The notes: generated by a model not told the origin, from the letters alone. 64,000 nucleotides of DNA from Amazonocrinis nigriterrae CENA67 (GCF_016056305.1 NZ_JAECZC010000093.1:1-64000), one strand, 5' to 3'; counted from the stretch's first letter, positions 27,901 to 36,653 are shown. Numbers and translations are program-made.

Positions 27901-30858
27901 CCTGGCTTAAGTGTTAGTGGTGATATTTTAGCCAATGCAAGAACAGCAGGCATACCGGAAATTACGCAGTTAAATCTCAACATCCAAGCACAAAATTACG
28001 ATCTCAAACAGTTACCTATCAACTTGCCTCAGCAAGTTGGTTTGGCAGGGAAAATAGATTTTAACGGACAAGTTACTGGTAAGCTGCCGTTGCCTAATGT
28101 TAAAGGTCAAATTGCTGCACGAGATTTGGTTGTCCAAGGTTTCGCTTTTGAACCCTTGCTACGTGGAAATATTGTCTCAGCACAAGGACAAGGTTTAAAT
28201 TTAGACTTAATGGGAAATAGCGATCGCATTGACTTTAACCTCGATGCCAATAATCGCCCGAAATCCTTCTTAGTCAAGTGGCAGCAAGCAGTAGCCATCG
28301 GTAACACTCAAGGTGATAATTTGGCTCTCAACCTCACCAACTTTCCCTTACAAGTATTGAATTTGACACCACCAGCAAGTCTGCGTTTGGGCAAGGGGAA
28401 AGTGGCTGGCTTGTTAAGTGGGGATTTGCAAGTGAACCAGCAGACATTAGCAGCCAGTGGTAATCTAGCGATCGCATCACCGAAAATTGGACGCATTCAA
28501 GGCGATCGTTTAGCTGCTGTCTTCAACTACGCTAATGGTAAAGCTACCCTCGCTAGTAGCGAATTTGTCAAAGGTGACAGTATCTATGCGTTTGCTGGTA
28601 GTGTTGGTCAATCCTCCCAAGGGCCACAACTGCAAGGTAAACTCAACGTCAAGCAAGGTAATATCCAAGATGTGCTGACGGTAGCACAGATATTCGACTT
28701 ACAAGATTTGCGACGTGGTGCAGGAGAGTCCAACTATGGCACCGCAGCAGACCTAACCACCAACCCCGCAGGTTTGCCAGGTCAGCCTTTATTAGATCAG
28801 ATTAAGCGCTTTTATGAGATAGATGCCAAGTTAGCAGAACAGCAACAGCAGCGCATCGATGCCAACCCAGTGCCGGATTTAGCAGATTTAAAAGGAACTT
28901 TCAACGGCGAAGTTGCTTTAGATACAGCCACAGCCAACGGTTTGTCAGTGCAATTTAATTTGAATGGTCAAAATTTTGTTTGGGGTAGAGAAGACGAACC
29001 AACCCGTTATTATACTGCCAACCAAATCATTGCTGAAGGCAGTTTGGAAAAAGGTGTTTTGAAGTTGCGACCTTTTCGCATTGAATCTCAAAATAGCCTG
29101 TTTGCCTTCAGCGGTAACATTGGTGGTAACGAACAAACCGGACAATTACTGGTAAATAATTTTCCCATCCAGCTAATCAATAATTTTGCCAAACTGCCGA
29201 TTGATATCACAGGTAATCTCAACGGTTCAGCAGCTTTGGCTGGTAGCCTCGCCAATCCCCAAGCCAGAGGCGAATTGGCAATCACAGACGGAACACTTAA
29301 TGCCAAGCCAGTACAAACCGCAACAACTAGTTTCAGTTATAACAATGGACGCCTGGACTTTGGCAGTACTGTCTCGGTTGCTGGGCCGGAACCTGTGAAT
29401 ATTACAGGTAGTATTCCTTACCAGTTGCCTTTTGCTACTGTGGCACCAGATAACAATCAAATTAGTTTGGATGTGAAGGTGAAAAATGAGGGATTAGCAC
29501 TGTTAAATCTGTTGACTAATCAAGTAGCCTTTGAGAAAGGTGAAGGAGAAGTAGACCTCAAGGTCAGGGGAACCATACAACAGCCAGAGTTAAATGGAAT
29601 TGCCACTGTTAACGATGCCACTTTTTCAGCGCAAGCTTTGCCAGGAAAAGTCAGACGTGTCACAGGCAAGGTTAATTTTAATTTTGACCGCATCTCAGTA
29701 GAGAATCTTCAAGGTAGGTTTAGCCGAGGTCAGGTAGAAGCTGCTGGAGACATTCCCATCTCTAATAAACAACAAGTAACTATCAACAATCCTCTCACTG
29801 TTAAAGCCGATCAGTTAACCATGAATCTCAAGGGACTTTACCAAGGTGGTGCTAGTGGCAATTTGCAGATCACTGGTTCTGCACTGAATCCTTTAATTGG
29901 CGGTAAGGTGAATTTGTTTGATGGTAAAGTGTTGCTGGCAGAATCTAGCAACTCTAATCAATCTGCTGATAACAATATCAATTTATCACTGATAAAAGAG
30001 AATAAGCAGAGTAAAACTGAAACTGGAAATGCCAATACCAAGTTTAATAATCTAGAAATAGAGTTAGGCAAAAATGTAGAAGTTACTCGTCCGCCAATTC
30101 TTAGCTTCCAAGCAACTGGCAATCTCATAGTTAATGGGTCATTCGCCGAACCGATACCTGATGGCACTATCCGCCTTAAACAAGGTGGAGTTAATTTGTT
30201 TACTACCCAGTTTAAGTTGGTTGGTGGCTATGAAAATACGGCAACCTTTAAATCTAGTCAACCTCGTGACCCCATCTTAGATGTGAAGTTATTTGCCAAA
30301 GTCTTAGACGTAGTTCAAAGTAGTGACTTCAGCCGTGCAAATACTGTCGGCTTAGCAGCCTTAGATAGCGTCCGAGTCGAAGCCAGTGTGAAAGGCCCCG
30401 CCAGCAAACTCAACGAAAATCTGGAACTAACAAGCAGTCCTTCACGCAGTCAAACAGAAATTGTGTCTTTGTTAGGGGGTGGGTTTGTGGATACTGAGGG
30501 ACGTGGCGATAGTACTTTAGGTCTAATTAACATAGCCGGTTCAGCTGTATTTAACAACTTTCAATCAGCTTTTAATCAAATTGGTAGTGCCTTTGGTTTA
30601 AGCGAACTGCGGATATTTCCTACTATCATTTCGGATAATCCTGAAGCGGGAAAGAGTACTTCAACTTTGGAATTGGCAGCGGAGGCTGGGATTGATATTT
30701 CTAGCAAAATTTCAATTTCTAGTATTAAAATTTTGACAGCAAGTGATCCTTTTCAATGGGGTATAAATTACCGCATTAATGATCAATTTCGTGTGCGTGC
30801 TTCCACTAATTTAGAAGATGACAGTCGCGCAGTAGTGGAGTTTCAAAGGCGGTTTTAA
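24937..30858 (+). CDS. tamB: TamB/TIC236-like translocation and assembly module protein (DUF490)
   Basis: A 1973-residue envelope protein. A single N-terminal membrane anchor (about 25-50) is followed by an AsmA/TamB-like region and very long beta-strand repeats. The C-terminal DUF490/TamB domain (last about 400 residues) includes GKVLLAES, GTIRLKQGGVNLF, a penultimate RDPILDVKLFAKV and the end VVEFQRRF. TamB-type proteins span the periplasm and work with Omp85 partners in outer-membrane assembly or lipid transfer; TIC236 is the chloroplast relative. Two oddities: residues about 175-204 are a low-complexity insert made from an STRR-like DNA repeat, and residues about 728-925 contain three 70-residue tandem repeats. 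No Omp85 gene is in the window. The gene stands alone after a large gap. Confidence 0.88.
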   Translation: MTKSSNQEHHLNSPVRRRLWLLVLTRGGIAFGGLLLVGVIGGIWRLWIFVQKDLTPLAQTNLTTTLNRPVNLGKVTGFSLKGVQFGPSAIPATPQDPDRVATDAVEVGFDPLLLLFKRQLKLDVTLVNPDVYVEQDEKGRWISLSIKSTGKGGPIKTDLDKLHFRNGKLALLPHPKAGGAEGAGGDKESTSSSSPSSPSSPSSPVKFSQIGGTAQLLNKGQRIRFDVEGKPDDGGGISVQGETLSKVLAGTFHLRGQDLQASNVTRLVKLPLTLETGLVNGDLQIQQEPQQKPLLYGSAELQGVTIQIPKAPQQLLNTQGNLRFQGTEIQSDYVTTSYGKIPLVAGGTIDTLAGFKVAGRVNSVSLANAQETLKIKLPVPTSGKVKADLQILGPPTNPVISGTVRTIDTARVDKVDFKSISGEFEFPTTDAFVTLRDIQGFAKVGGEITGAGRIDVGKNPQVNLNFAAKNVPGNAIAQAYDATPGFIIGNVSGTAQLSGPPTNVKTLVRWQAPEATYPGTGEVIVHSNRTYSFRNVLLNVGGGVVRAYGSFDDQRWQAFTQSSGVQVERFVDKSQLQNVSLAGAEFQGGLVLSGNRTPFEIVSIRPQGAKVQIGGGTVAISQLQLQDQGFSAQLIANNIRLGRILQNSPPALAGALAGKFQIAGDRENFSLKTLRGTGTGKLNVAGGTVTATNINLANGVYQAQLLANNLAVQELATTPKQFQGRLNGKFNVAGSVESFQPQAIQATGQAQVNVAGGTITAANIQLANGRYQAQVKANKVPLQRLATVPPQFQGAVNGELNVAGSVESFTPQTIQATGQAQVNVGGGTITASNIQLANGRYQAQVKANKVPLQRLAAVPPQFQGAVNGELNVAGSVESFAPQTIQATGQGRVDLAGGTITASNIQLANGRYQAAVNAGGVQLNRLNQQLRGQFGGQLQVAGTLGSSALADVRAAGQVQLSQGLAGIERPLTASVAWNGQKLSIDQATAPGLSVSGDILANARTAGIPEITQLNLNIQAQNYDLKQLPINLPQQVGLAGKIDFNGQVTGKLPLPNVKGQIAARDLVVQGFAFEPLLRGNIVSAQGQGLNLDLMGNSDRIDFNLDANNRPKSFLVKWQQAVAIGNTQGDNLALNLTNFPLQVLNLTPPASLRLGKGKVAGLLSGDLQVNQQTLAASGNLAIASPKIGRIQGDRLAAVFNYANGKATLASSEFVKGDSIYAFAGSVGQSSQGPQLQGKLNVKQGNIQDVLTVAQIFDLQDLRRGAGESNYGTAADLTTNPAGLPGQPLLDQIKRFYEIDAKLAEQQQQRIDANPVPDLADLKGTFNGEVALDTATANGLSVQFNLNGQNFVWGREDEPTRYYTANQIIAEGSLEKGVLKLRPFRIESQNSLFAFSGNIGGNEQTGQLLVNNFPIQLINNFAKLPIDITGNLNGSAALAGSLANPQARGELAITDGTLNAKPVQTATTSFSYNNGRLDFGSTVSVAGPEPVNITGSIPYQLPFATVAPDNNQISLDVKVKNEGLALLNLLTNQVAFEKGEGEVDLKVRGTIQQPELNGIATVNDATFSAQALPGKVRRVTGKVNFNFDRISVENLQGRFSRGQVEAAGDIPISNKQQVTINNPLTVKADQLTMNLKGLYQGGASGNLQITGSALNPLIGGKVNLFDGKVLLAESSNSNQSADNNINLSLIKENKQSKTETGNANTKFNNLEIELGKNVEVTRPPILSFQATGNLIVNGSFAEPIPDGTIRLKQGGVNLFTTQFKLVGGYENTATFKSSQPRDPILDVKLFAKVLDVVQSSDFSRANTVGLAALDSVRVEASVKGPASKLNENLELTSSPSRSQTEIVSLLGGGFVDTEGRGDSTLGLINIAGSAVFNNFQSAFNQIGSAFGLSELRIFPTIISDNPEAGKSTSTLELAAEAGIDISSKISISSIKILTASDPFQWGINYRINDQFRVRASTNLEDDSRAVVEFQRRF
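25467..25550 (+). repeat. STRR-like repeat carried in frame inside tamB
   Basis: GGGGGAGCAGAGGGAGCAGG followed by tandem CCTCATCCC/CCTCATCTC units. It encodes GGAEGAGG and then a Ser-Pro tract with SSP repeats. The reverse complement of the same motif lies between genes at 988-1010. The reading frame is kept. Confidence 0.8.
27121..27715 (+). repeat. 210-bp tandem repeats inside tamB
   Basis: Two full 210-bp units (e.g. CCACCACAGTTTCAAGGAGC at both 27301 and 27511) and a more divergent flanking unit on each side. Each encodes about 70 residues with VAGSVESF, TIQATGQ, GGTITASNIQLANGRYQ and VPPQFQGAVNG. Confidence 0.88.
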
Positions 30859-30862
30859 TTAA

Positions 30863-30957
30863 AGGGAATTGGTAATTGGGAATTGGGAATTGGATTTTAA
30901 TATTAGTCATCACATCTGGCCCATTACCCATTACCCATTCCCCATTCCCCATTCCCT
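30863..30957. repeat. facing STRR-type arrays between tamB and aroF
   Basis: GGGAATT units (30863-30892) face CCCATTA/CCCATTC units (30920-30957). The two arrays are roughly complementary and could form a stem between the two convergent genes. Confidence 0.8.
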
Positions 30958-30960
30958 AAC

Positions 30961-32019
30961 CTAAGCGATCGCTACTGCTGGTTGTGGCCAACGTCCCACT
31001 GCTTTACCAATCACCGCTAATTCTTGCATTAAGTGGTCGAAACGGTCTGGTGTTAAAGATTGGGGGCCATCTGATAAAGCTTTGGCGGGGTTGGGGTGAA
31101 CCTCAATCATTAAGGAATCACAGCCGGCTGCGATCGCTGCCATTGCCATTGAAGGCACAAATTCAGACCAACCTGTACCATGACTAGGATCAATCATAAT
31201 TGGCAGGTGAGTCAATTTTCGCAATACTGGCACTACCGATAAATCCAGGGTATTTCTGGTATACTGGCGGTCAAAGGTGCGAATTCCTCGCTCACATAAA
31301 ATCACGTTGGCATTGCCTGCTGCCAAAATATATTCCGCTGCCATCAACCAATCTTCAATTGTTGCTGCCATTCCCCGCTTTAAGAGAACCGGTTTCGGCT
31401 GTGCGCCCACTTTTTTCAGCAAGGAGAAGTTTTGCATATTCCTTGCCCCTACTTGAACTACATCAGCAACTTCCACGATTTTATCTAAGTCGGCAGCATC
31501 CATCACTTCTGTAATAATGCCGACTCCGGTAACTTCCCGCGCCTTTGCCAATAATTCCAAAGCACTCTCGCCGTGTCCTTGGAAGGCGTAAGGTGAAGTT
31601 CTGGGTTTGTATGCGCCACCACGCAAAAACCTAGCGCCTGCTGCTTTGACACGCCGCGCCGTTTCCACAATCATTTCTTCATTTTCTACGGAGCAGGGGC
31701 CAGCAACCACTACCAAAGGATGATGTTCCCCAAACACAACGGGGCCTTCAGGGGTATCAACCACTACCTCAGAAGCTTCTCCATGTCGATACTGGCGGCT
31801 AGCCCGTTTATACGGCAGTTCTACCCGCAATACTTGCTCAATCCAAGGGCTAACTTCCTGAATTTGTAGCGGGTCTAAATCGGCAGTTTCTCCTACTAGA
31901 CCAATTACTACTTTATGTTGACCGATAATTTTTTCTGGTGTCAAACCCCAGCCTTTTAGCTCATCACTAATGCGGTTGATTTCCGCTTCCGGGGAACCAC
32001 TCTTCATGACTACGATCAT
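30961..32019 (-). CDS. aroF: 3-deoxy-7-phosphoheptulonate (DAHP) synthase, type I-beta
   Basis: First enzyme of the shikimate pathway, joining phosphoenolpyruvate and erythrose 4-phosphate. The 352 residues start with a ferredoxin/ACT-like regulatory domain (about 1-70, MIVVMKSGSPEAEINRI) found in the Thermotoga-type I-beta enzymes. The catalytic barrel then has VVAGPCSVE (PEP/metal loop), RGGAYKPRTSPYAFQG, VGARNMQN, VLLKRGM and the metal-binding IMIDPSHGTG. The N-terminal domain implies feedback control by an aromatic amino acid. It follows pam68 on the same strand 111 bp downstream. A second, type I-alpha DAHP synthase is encoded at 43148-44200. The symbol is by family use; naming differs among genomes. 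Confidence 0.92.
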   Translation of the reverse strand: MIVVMKSGSPEAEINRISDELKGWGLTPEKIIGQHKVVIGLVGETADLDPLQIQEVSPWIEQVLRVELPYKRASRQYRHGEASEVVVDTPEGPVVFGEHHPLVVVAGPCSVENEEMIVETARRVKAAGARFLRGGAYKPRTSPYAFQGHGESALELLAKAREVTGVGIITEVMDAADLDKIVEVADVVQVGARNMQNFSLLKKVGAQPKPVLLKRGMAATIEDWLMAAEYILAAGNANVILCERGIRTFDRQYTRNTLDLSVVPVLRKLTHLPIMIDPSHGTGWSEFVPSMAMAAIAAGCDSLMIEVHPNPAKALSDGPQSLTPDRFDHLMQELAVIGKAVGRWPQPAVAIA

Positions 32020-32130
32020 AGTTATAGAAGTATCATAAATTTTTAGTTAGTAATGTTGAAGTTATACAAAACTTCAACATTCTAAAATGTAACAAACATC
32101 GCAGTTATCTGAATACCTGAGCGCTGAGCG

Positions 32131-32643
32131 TCATGTGTTCTTCTGCCGAGTTTCGCGCCAAACTGCTACCATTCGTCCCCAATTGGTACCGAATTCACCC
32201 AAGCCTAGCAGGCTTCCGGCTCTTTCTTCATCCCAAGAGGCAGAGAGAACACCATAAGTGATTCCCAACACTCCTAAACCAAAAAATCCCATATTGACCA
32301 GTAACACAGCGATGGGAGGCAGTTTAATGTCGGAGTAGATGGCAAGCAGATAACTAACTACTAAGGTGATAATACCCAAAGCTGTCGGTATACCACAGAA
32401 TGCAGCCACGCGCCGAATCATCCGCTGGCTGACAACTTGGGGAATTGCCATCTCTTCTTTACTGAAGGGTGGCTGCTTGATTGCCTGTTTTTCAGGCTCT
32501 TTTGCTTTTTCTTTTGCCTGTGCTGGTGGAGTACTAGTAGCTTTTACAGGTTTTTGTTTTTGGCGCTTTTTTTTAGGTTCAAAAGGCAAGCTAGTATCGG
32601 CAGCAGGAGTTTCGCTTTGGCGCTCAGATTCTTCAGCAGACAT
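32131..32643 (-). CDS. PAM68-like photosystem II assembly protein (DUF3464)
   Basis: A 170-residue thylakoid membrane protein. A long charged N-terminus (about 1-80, rich in KKKRQKQKP and KEKAKEPEKQ) is followed by two membrane helices (about 84-105 and 115-135) and a conserved tail SWDEERAGSLLGLGEFGTNW. This matches PAM68 of plants and the cyanobacterial homologue sll0933, which helps early photosystem II assembly with the D1/CP47 modules. An AGGAAA ribosome-binding site precedes the ATG. It begins 11 bp after the stop of rpsO, so both are surely one transcript. Confidence 0.87.
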   Translation of the reverse strand: MSAEESERQSETPAADTSLPFEPKKKRQKQKPVKATSTPPAQAKEKAKEPEKQAIKQPPFSKEEMAIPQVVSQRMIRRVAAFCGIPTALGIITLVVSYLLAIYSDIKLPPIAVLLVNMGFFGLGVLGITYGVLSASWDEERAGSLLGLGEFGTNWGRMVAVWRETRQKNT

Positions 32644-32654
32644 AAGCGATTTTC

Positions 32655-32924
32655 CTATCCACGAATACCGAGACGAGCAATTAAGGCTTGATATTTCTCC
32701 CGGCTGTCATTCTGGATGTAAGCTAGAAGACGTTTACGCTGTCCAATCAGCTTTAACAATCCCCGCCGGGAAGAATGGTCTTTTTTATTGGCTTGCAGGT
32801 GTAAGCTGAGACGGTTAATCCGCTCAGTTAGCATAGCTATTTGGACATCGGCAGAACCAGTGTCAGTTTCATGAACCTGGTAGCTGGAAATTATTTCTTG
32901 TTTGCGCTGTTGCGTGAGAGCCAT
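32655..32924 (-). CDS. rpsO: 30S ribosomal protein S15
   Basis: 89 residues, the standard length, with the conserved S15 features: [16 protein letters not shown]-like block here as [18 protein letters not shown], the [16 protein letters not shown] 16S rRNA-binding turn, and the C-terminal [11 protein letters not shown]. It binds the central domain of 16S rRNA early in 30S assembly. It is the first gene of an operon with the PAM68-like gene. Upstream sequence (32925-33000) holds the leader, where S15 autoregulation would act, but I see no clear pseudoknot. Confidence 0.95.
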   Translation of the reverse strand: MALTQQRKQEIISSYQVHETDTGSADVQIAMLTERINRLSLHLQANKKDHSSRRGLLKLIGQRKRLLAYIQNDSREKYQALIARLGIRG

Positions 32925-33007
32925 GATTAATACAATTTGTACTTATTCTAAATGTATGCAGCAGTCTCTCATAATATCACAGCCATCAAGCTGTATGTGG
33001 GATTAAT

Positions 33008-33165
33008 ATGATTGAACTGGGGACTGGGGACTGGGGAACTCGGGGCCCCCACTACCGCCAGGGAGGAGCCACTGCGGTCTTGGGGTCTCCCCAAGTGGAG
33101 TATGTGGCGTTGGGGATTAGGGGCAATGGGGACTGGGGACTGGGGACTGTGATAGTTACTGGCTT
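33008..33165. repeat. GGGGACT array split by a GC-rich palindromic module
   Basis: GGGGACT heptamers flank a GC-rich module on both sides (about 33017-33036 and 33129-33148). The module at 33066-33109 is the uninterrupted form of the one at 8170-8259: the halves that are 46 bp apart at 8.2 kb are joined here. Confidence 0.75.
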
Positions 33166-33172
33166 GAAAATA

Positions 33173-33265
33173 CTTTGTGTCTTGGTGTCTTTGTGGTTTA
33201 AGATTTTTTACCACAAAGGCACAAAGAGTTTTTATTCGTTTTAGTATGCGTAGTTGATGACGGCT
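33173..33265. repeat. CTTTGTG-type hairpin repeat, copy 2 (uninterrupted)
   Basis: The arms CTTTGTG...GTGTCTTTGTGGT and ACCACAAAGGCACAAAG flank TTTAAGATTTTTT. A tail (about 33227-33265) ending in GTTGATGACGGCTAC reaches the end of the GH13 gene. The same unit lies inverted at 39126-39322, where a GC-rich element splits it. Confidence 0.8.
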
Positions 33266-34934
33266 ACTGAGAAACAAATATTTTAGCTGTATGGGCTGGT
33301 AAAGCAGTAATTATACTATTGTTTCCTACTCCTATTTTACTGTTGGTGAACCAATCTCGCCAATGTTCGGCAGTTGGAAAGTCAGGAATCTGATATTGAT
33401 CTAGATTTTGGTCAGAGAAATTTGCTACAATGACGACACTCGAACCCCATTCATAACACCGATGGAATGCTAGCACTTTAGCGTCTGCATTTTCGTGGAT
33501 AAACTCTATATTGCCACTTTGTAAGGCTGGAGTTTGCTGCCGTAAGGCGATGAGTTTTTGATAATACTCAAATAAATCACGATTTTCAGGGTTTGCCAAT
33601 AAAGACCAAGAAATTGGCTTTGGCTGAGTTACGTCTTCACTTTTGGCTTGATATTCGCCAAACTCTTCACCCATCCACAGCATGGGGATACCCATCGCTG
33701 TCATCAGAAGAACGACTGCTAGTTTGGCTCTACTGAATGCTTCTGTGTCAAAGATACCGCGATCGCCTAGTTCTCGCAATACACGCTGGCGATCATGAGT
33801 TGCTAAATAATTGATTGTATTGATAGCAGTGGTATACCCTTGTTTTCTGGGGTCTAAAATTTCCTTTAATCTTGCTAATTCAAATTGCTCCCCAGTAATA
33901 TGGGGAATCACAAAATAGCGAAAGCTTTCATGCCAACAACCATCTAATGGCCCTTCTGGTTTGACTACAGTGTTTGTATCAGGAATATGTTCGGCAATGG
34001 TGTAAAAGGGTTTGTTACCAGCATGTTTTTGCGCTTGCTTAGCCAGCCAGTCTAGAAATTCAAAGTTAGCCAATTGGCGCACGGCATCAAAGCGAATTCC
34101 ATCAATGTGATATTCTTGAATCCAAAACTTCACCACGTCGCCGACATATTTCCATGCAGGCTTAACATCTAATTTTTCATCGTAATTGTTATAGTTAAAC
34201 TCTGGCCCCCAGTAGTTACCTGGGTCTTCAGGATAATGCATGTGTTCGTAGTACCAGTAATTCCGGTCAATCAGCATTAATGGACATTCTTCATCTGTGT
34301 GGTTGTAAATTCCATCCATGATCACCCGAATGCCTCTACTATGACACTCGTCAATTAAGCGTTTTAAATCCTCTGTGGAACCATAACTAGATTCTGTGGC
34401 AAAGAAATGCCGTACTTTATAGCCCCAGCTATAATTCCCTGGATACTCATTGACTGGCATTAATTCAATGGCATTAATCCCTAATTCGCAAAGATAATCT
34501 AACTTTTCAATTACCCCTATATATGTACCTTTTTTGTCTGGATCTACTGCATTGGCTGTAAAATCGGCAACGTGCAATTCATATATGACTAATTCATGAT
34601 TATTCTGTAAAGGTTTGTCGTCATGCTGCCAAACATAAGTATCAATAATTTTCTGACCATCTTTAATTCGCACTATACCGTGTTTTCCTTTTTCATTGAC
34701 ATCTGTTGCATATGGGTCAATGACATCTATCCATTCATCAGGTGCAAAATTTGGGCTTTTGGTTTGAATACGAAATTTATATTGATAAACACCGTCTTCT
34801 AATTTGACTTCAGTCCGAAAATAACCGTCTTCACTTTTTTGCATTGGGATTGGTTGCCAGTCGGAAAAAGACCCTATCAAACTAGATTGTTGATTCCGAG
34901 GAGCAAATAATTTAAATTCAATTGAGACAGCCAT
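33264..34934 (-). CDS. CBM48-GH13 alpha-amylase-family enzyme, paralogue A
   Basis: A 556-residue cytosolic alpha-glucan-active enzyme. An N-terminal CBM48/branching-enzyme-like beta domain (about 1-105, FAPRNQQSSLIGSFSDW) precedes a GH13 barrel (about 115-450) and a short C-terminal beta domain. The catalytic residues are visible: nucleophile D283 in GIRFDAVRQ, acid/base E315 in YTIAEHIPD, and transition-state stabiliser D381 in LATHDRQR. The conserved MDGIYNHT is near 207-213. No signal peptide is present. It resembles branching enzymes and glycosyltrehalose-type hydrolases, and specificity cannot be assigned from sequence. A close paralogue lies at 41100-42758 in the opposite direction, with the cyanophycin genes in between. 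Confidence 0.85.
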   Translation of the reverse strand: MAVSIEFKLFAPRNQQSSLIGSFSDWQPIPMQKSEDGYFRTEVKLEDGVYQYKFRIQTKSPNFAPDEWIDVIDPYATDVNEKGKHGIVRIKDGQKIIDTYVWQHDDKPLQNNHELVIYELHVADFTANAVDPDKKGTYIGVIEKLDYLCELGINAIELMPVNEYPGNYSWGYKVRHFFATESSYGSTEDLKRLIDECHSRGIRVIMDGIYNHTDEECPLMLIDRNYWYYEHMHYPEDPGNYWGPEFNYNNYDEKLDVKPAWKYVGDVVKFWIQEYHIDGIRFDAVRQLANFEFLDWLAKQAQKHAGNKPFYTIAEHIPDTNTVVKPEGPLDGCWHESFRYFVIPHITGEQFELARLKEILDPRKQGYTTAINTINYLATHDRQRVLRELGDRGIFDTEAFSRAKLAVVLLMTAMGIPMLWMGEEFGEYQAKSEDVTQPKPISWSLLANPENRDLFEYYQKLIALRQQTPALQSGNIEFIHENADAKVLAFHRCYEWGSSVVIVANFSDQNLDQYQIPDFPTAEHWRDWFTNSKIGVGNNSIITALPAHTAKIFVSQ

Positions 34935-35064
34935 TTTCTACCTTTATGTTATTAATATTTTCTACTGATACAGATTCTCGATGTTGCACTGAATTTTTAT
35001 GAAAACGAACCGCCAAGGACGCCAAGAACGCCAAGTAAGAAAGTATATTTATTAAGTGCAAGTT

Positions 35065-35180
35065 ATATCAAGTTGGATAGTTAGTTATGATTACCCATGC
35101 TAAAGAAGAACAGAGGGGAGGATGCCGTAAGGCGGGTGGGATACTTGATAATTCTATAAGTAACTAAGCGAACTTGATAT
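35065..35180. mobile_element. MITE-like element, copy Z (116 bp)
   Basis: Ends ATATCAAGTT (35065-35074) and AACTTGATAT (35171-35180) are perfect inverted repeats; the similarity extends about 25 bp inward (GTTAGTTAT against ATAAGTAAC). The interior differs from the two other copies. No coding capacity. Confidence 0.65.
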
Positions 35181-35257
35181 TAAAAGAATATTGTATCAAT
35201 AGAGTTATTTTTTCAGATTAGCTTAGGGAAAACTTCTCGCTCAAGTAATAATAAATA

Positions 35258-35286
35258 AGCCCCCTTTCTTTCTTAAGAAGGGGGCT
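35258..35286 (-). terminator. probable terminator of the cphB transcript
   Basis: Stem AGCCCCCTT (35258-35266) with AAGGGGGCT (35278-35286), 9 bp perfect. On the minus strand it is followed by TATTTATTATTA, a weak T-rich tail. It lies about 170 bp after the cphB stop. Confidence 0.5.
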
Positions 35287-35433
35287 ATAGTATTCTAGAT
35301 TTTGATAGGTAAGAGATATTTAAAAGATAAATATCACTATTAAAAAATATTCCATGCCTACTCAAGTTAAATGTATCTGTTACAAGTTATACCCATTCTA
35401 TGCCTCGAAACTCAGATAATATCTGTCTTTCCT

Positions 35434-35459
35434 AATTACGAATTACGAATTACGAATTA
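35434..35459. repeat. STRR-type array (AATTACG)
   Basis: Nearly four AATTACG units ending on the cphB stop codon. Another array of this unit at about 45467-45588 is split by a GC-rich module. Confidence 0.85.
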
Positions 35460-36311
35460 GTTGATTGTGGAACCAACTGGTACAGATTCGTTAACTACAG
35501 AACCATTTGTGAGAATAGGTTGGCGGGTTTTGAGGTCAAATTTGTACCCATGTGGCAATATGTGCAGTTTTGCTCCGAAAATGGCTAGCGGCTCATCTTT
35601 CAATATTTCGTGACTATTGTTATAGTGAGCTTCTGATTCATCGACAACGGTGACGCAACCTTCGCCAATGATTTCAATTTGGTCATCGGTAACTACCATA
35701 GCAGTATTTTCATCAATGCCGAATCCTAATACCGCAGGTTCGAGGATCAAGGCAGAAATTAAGCGTCCTAGGCGACCACGTTGGGAAAAATGCTGATCAA
35801 TCACTACCCCAGGTAAAAAGCCCATTCCAGGCCCCATTTCGACAATTTCCATCCGAGGATTGGTTTCGGAATCGCCTTCTACAATCATTTTATCTGGCAT
35901 GACGGCGGCTCCAGCACTGGTACCTGCGATGACTGCACCTTCAGCAAAACGTTGGTGAATAGCTGTGTCAATCTCGGTGTCTTTGAGGATGCTTGTGATG
36001 CGGGCTTGATCGCCTCCGGTGAAGAAAATGCCTGTAGCTTTAGCGATCGCTTCTAAAGCTGTGGATGAAGATGCATCTTCACGGGTTTCTGTATCAACTA
36101 TGCGAACTTTTTCGGCCCCTAAGCGCTCAAATACTCTAATATAATTCTCTCCTACCTCTCTTGGTAATTCTGTCGCGGCTGTCAGAATCACAATATTCGC
36201 TTTTGTACCTCCAGCACGGCGAACAAACTCGCGCAGAATTTGAGAATCTCCGTCTTTATCTTCAGCTCCCCCAATAATTACCAATTGTCTTTTGGTTTGA
36301 CCTTCTGCCAT
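35457..36311 (-). CDS. cphB: cyanophycinase
   Basis: Serine peptidase (S51 family) that cuts the nitrogen reserve cyanophycin into beta-aspartyl-arginine dipeptides. The length of 284 residues is normal. The catalytic triad falls at the positions known from the Synechocystis enzyme: S132 in the nucleophile elbow AGTSAGAAV, H174 in VIDQHFSQRGR and E201 in GFGIDENTA. FTGGDQ (residues 97-102) forms the substrate pocket. The ATG has a strong AGGAGG site five bases upstream. It diverges from cphA2 across a 73-codon small gene. In diazotrophic filaments cyanophycin at the heterocyst poles buffers fixed nitrogen. Confidence 0.95.
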   Translation of the reverse strand: MAEGQTKRQLVIIGGAEDKDGDSQILREFVRRAGGTKANIVILTAATELPREVGENYIRVFERLGAEKVRIVDTETREDASSSTALEAIAKATGIFFTGGDQARITSILKDTEIDTAIHQRFAEGAVIAGTSAGAAVMPDKMIVEGDSETNPRMEIVEMGPGMGFLPGVVIDQHFSQRGRLGRLISALILEPAVLGFGIDENTAMVVTDDQIEIIGEGCVTVVDESEAHYNNSHEILKDEPLAIFGAKLHILPHGYKFDLKTRQPILTNGSVVNESVPVGSTIN

Positions 36312-36653
36312 GATGCCTCCTGAATAAGAGTTAATTCATATTAATATCAATAAAGCATGACAATTCCTGTTATCAAATCGTCCTTTAGGAGGATTACACC
36401 GTATAAATTTAGGTTAAAAAATATATTAATTTACTGACTAATGGCTGATTACTGATGACCGACAACAGCCTCTAGAAATAATATTCTAGAGGCTTGATTT
36501 TTTTGAGGGTAGAGTGTTAATTCGGTTTCATTATGTTTTTTCAAGTACTATCAGTACTTGAGAGGTAAAACTTTGAGATGAATTACTTCAAAGTAACTCA
36601 ATTTAGCTATGTGTAGTTGCATCTCCAAAAAATCTAACTTTTATGGTCAATTC
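36312..36653. other. intergenic region with plus-strand terminator-like hairpin
   Basis: 342 bp upstream of cphB. No protein gene is seen. A strong hairpin with a plus-strand T-run at 36467-36505 has no plus-strand gene before it. Confidence 0.6.
36467..36505 (+). terminator. Rho-independent terminator without an upstream gene
   Basis: Perfect 11-bp stem (36467-36477 with 36484-36494), 6-nt loop, then TGATTTTTTT. It would stop a transcript running rightward from the cphB promoter region, where no coding sequence is present. Confidence 0.7.

Larger units (their letters stand above)
34935..35456. other. intergenic region with MITE-like element and terminator
   Basis: 522 bp without a gene. 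It holds a MITE-like element (35065-35180), a hairpin that probably ends the cphB transcript (35258-35286) and an AATTACG array (35434-35459) touching the cphB stop codon. Confidence 0.7.
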
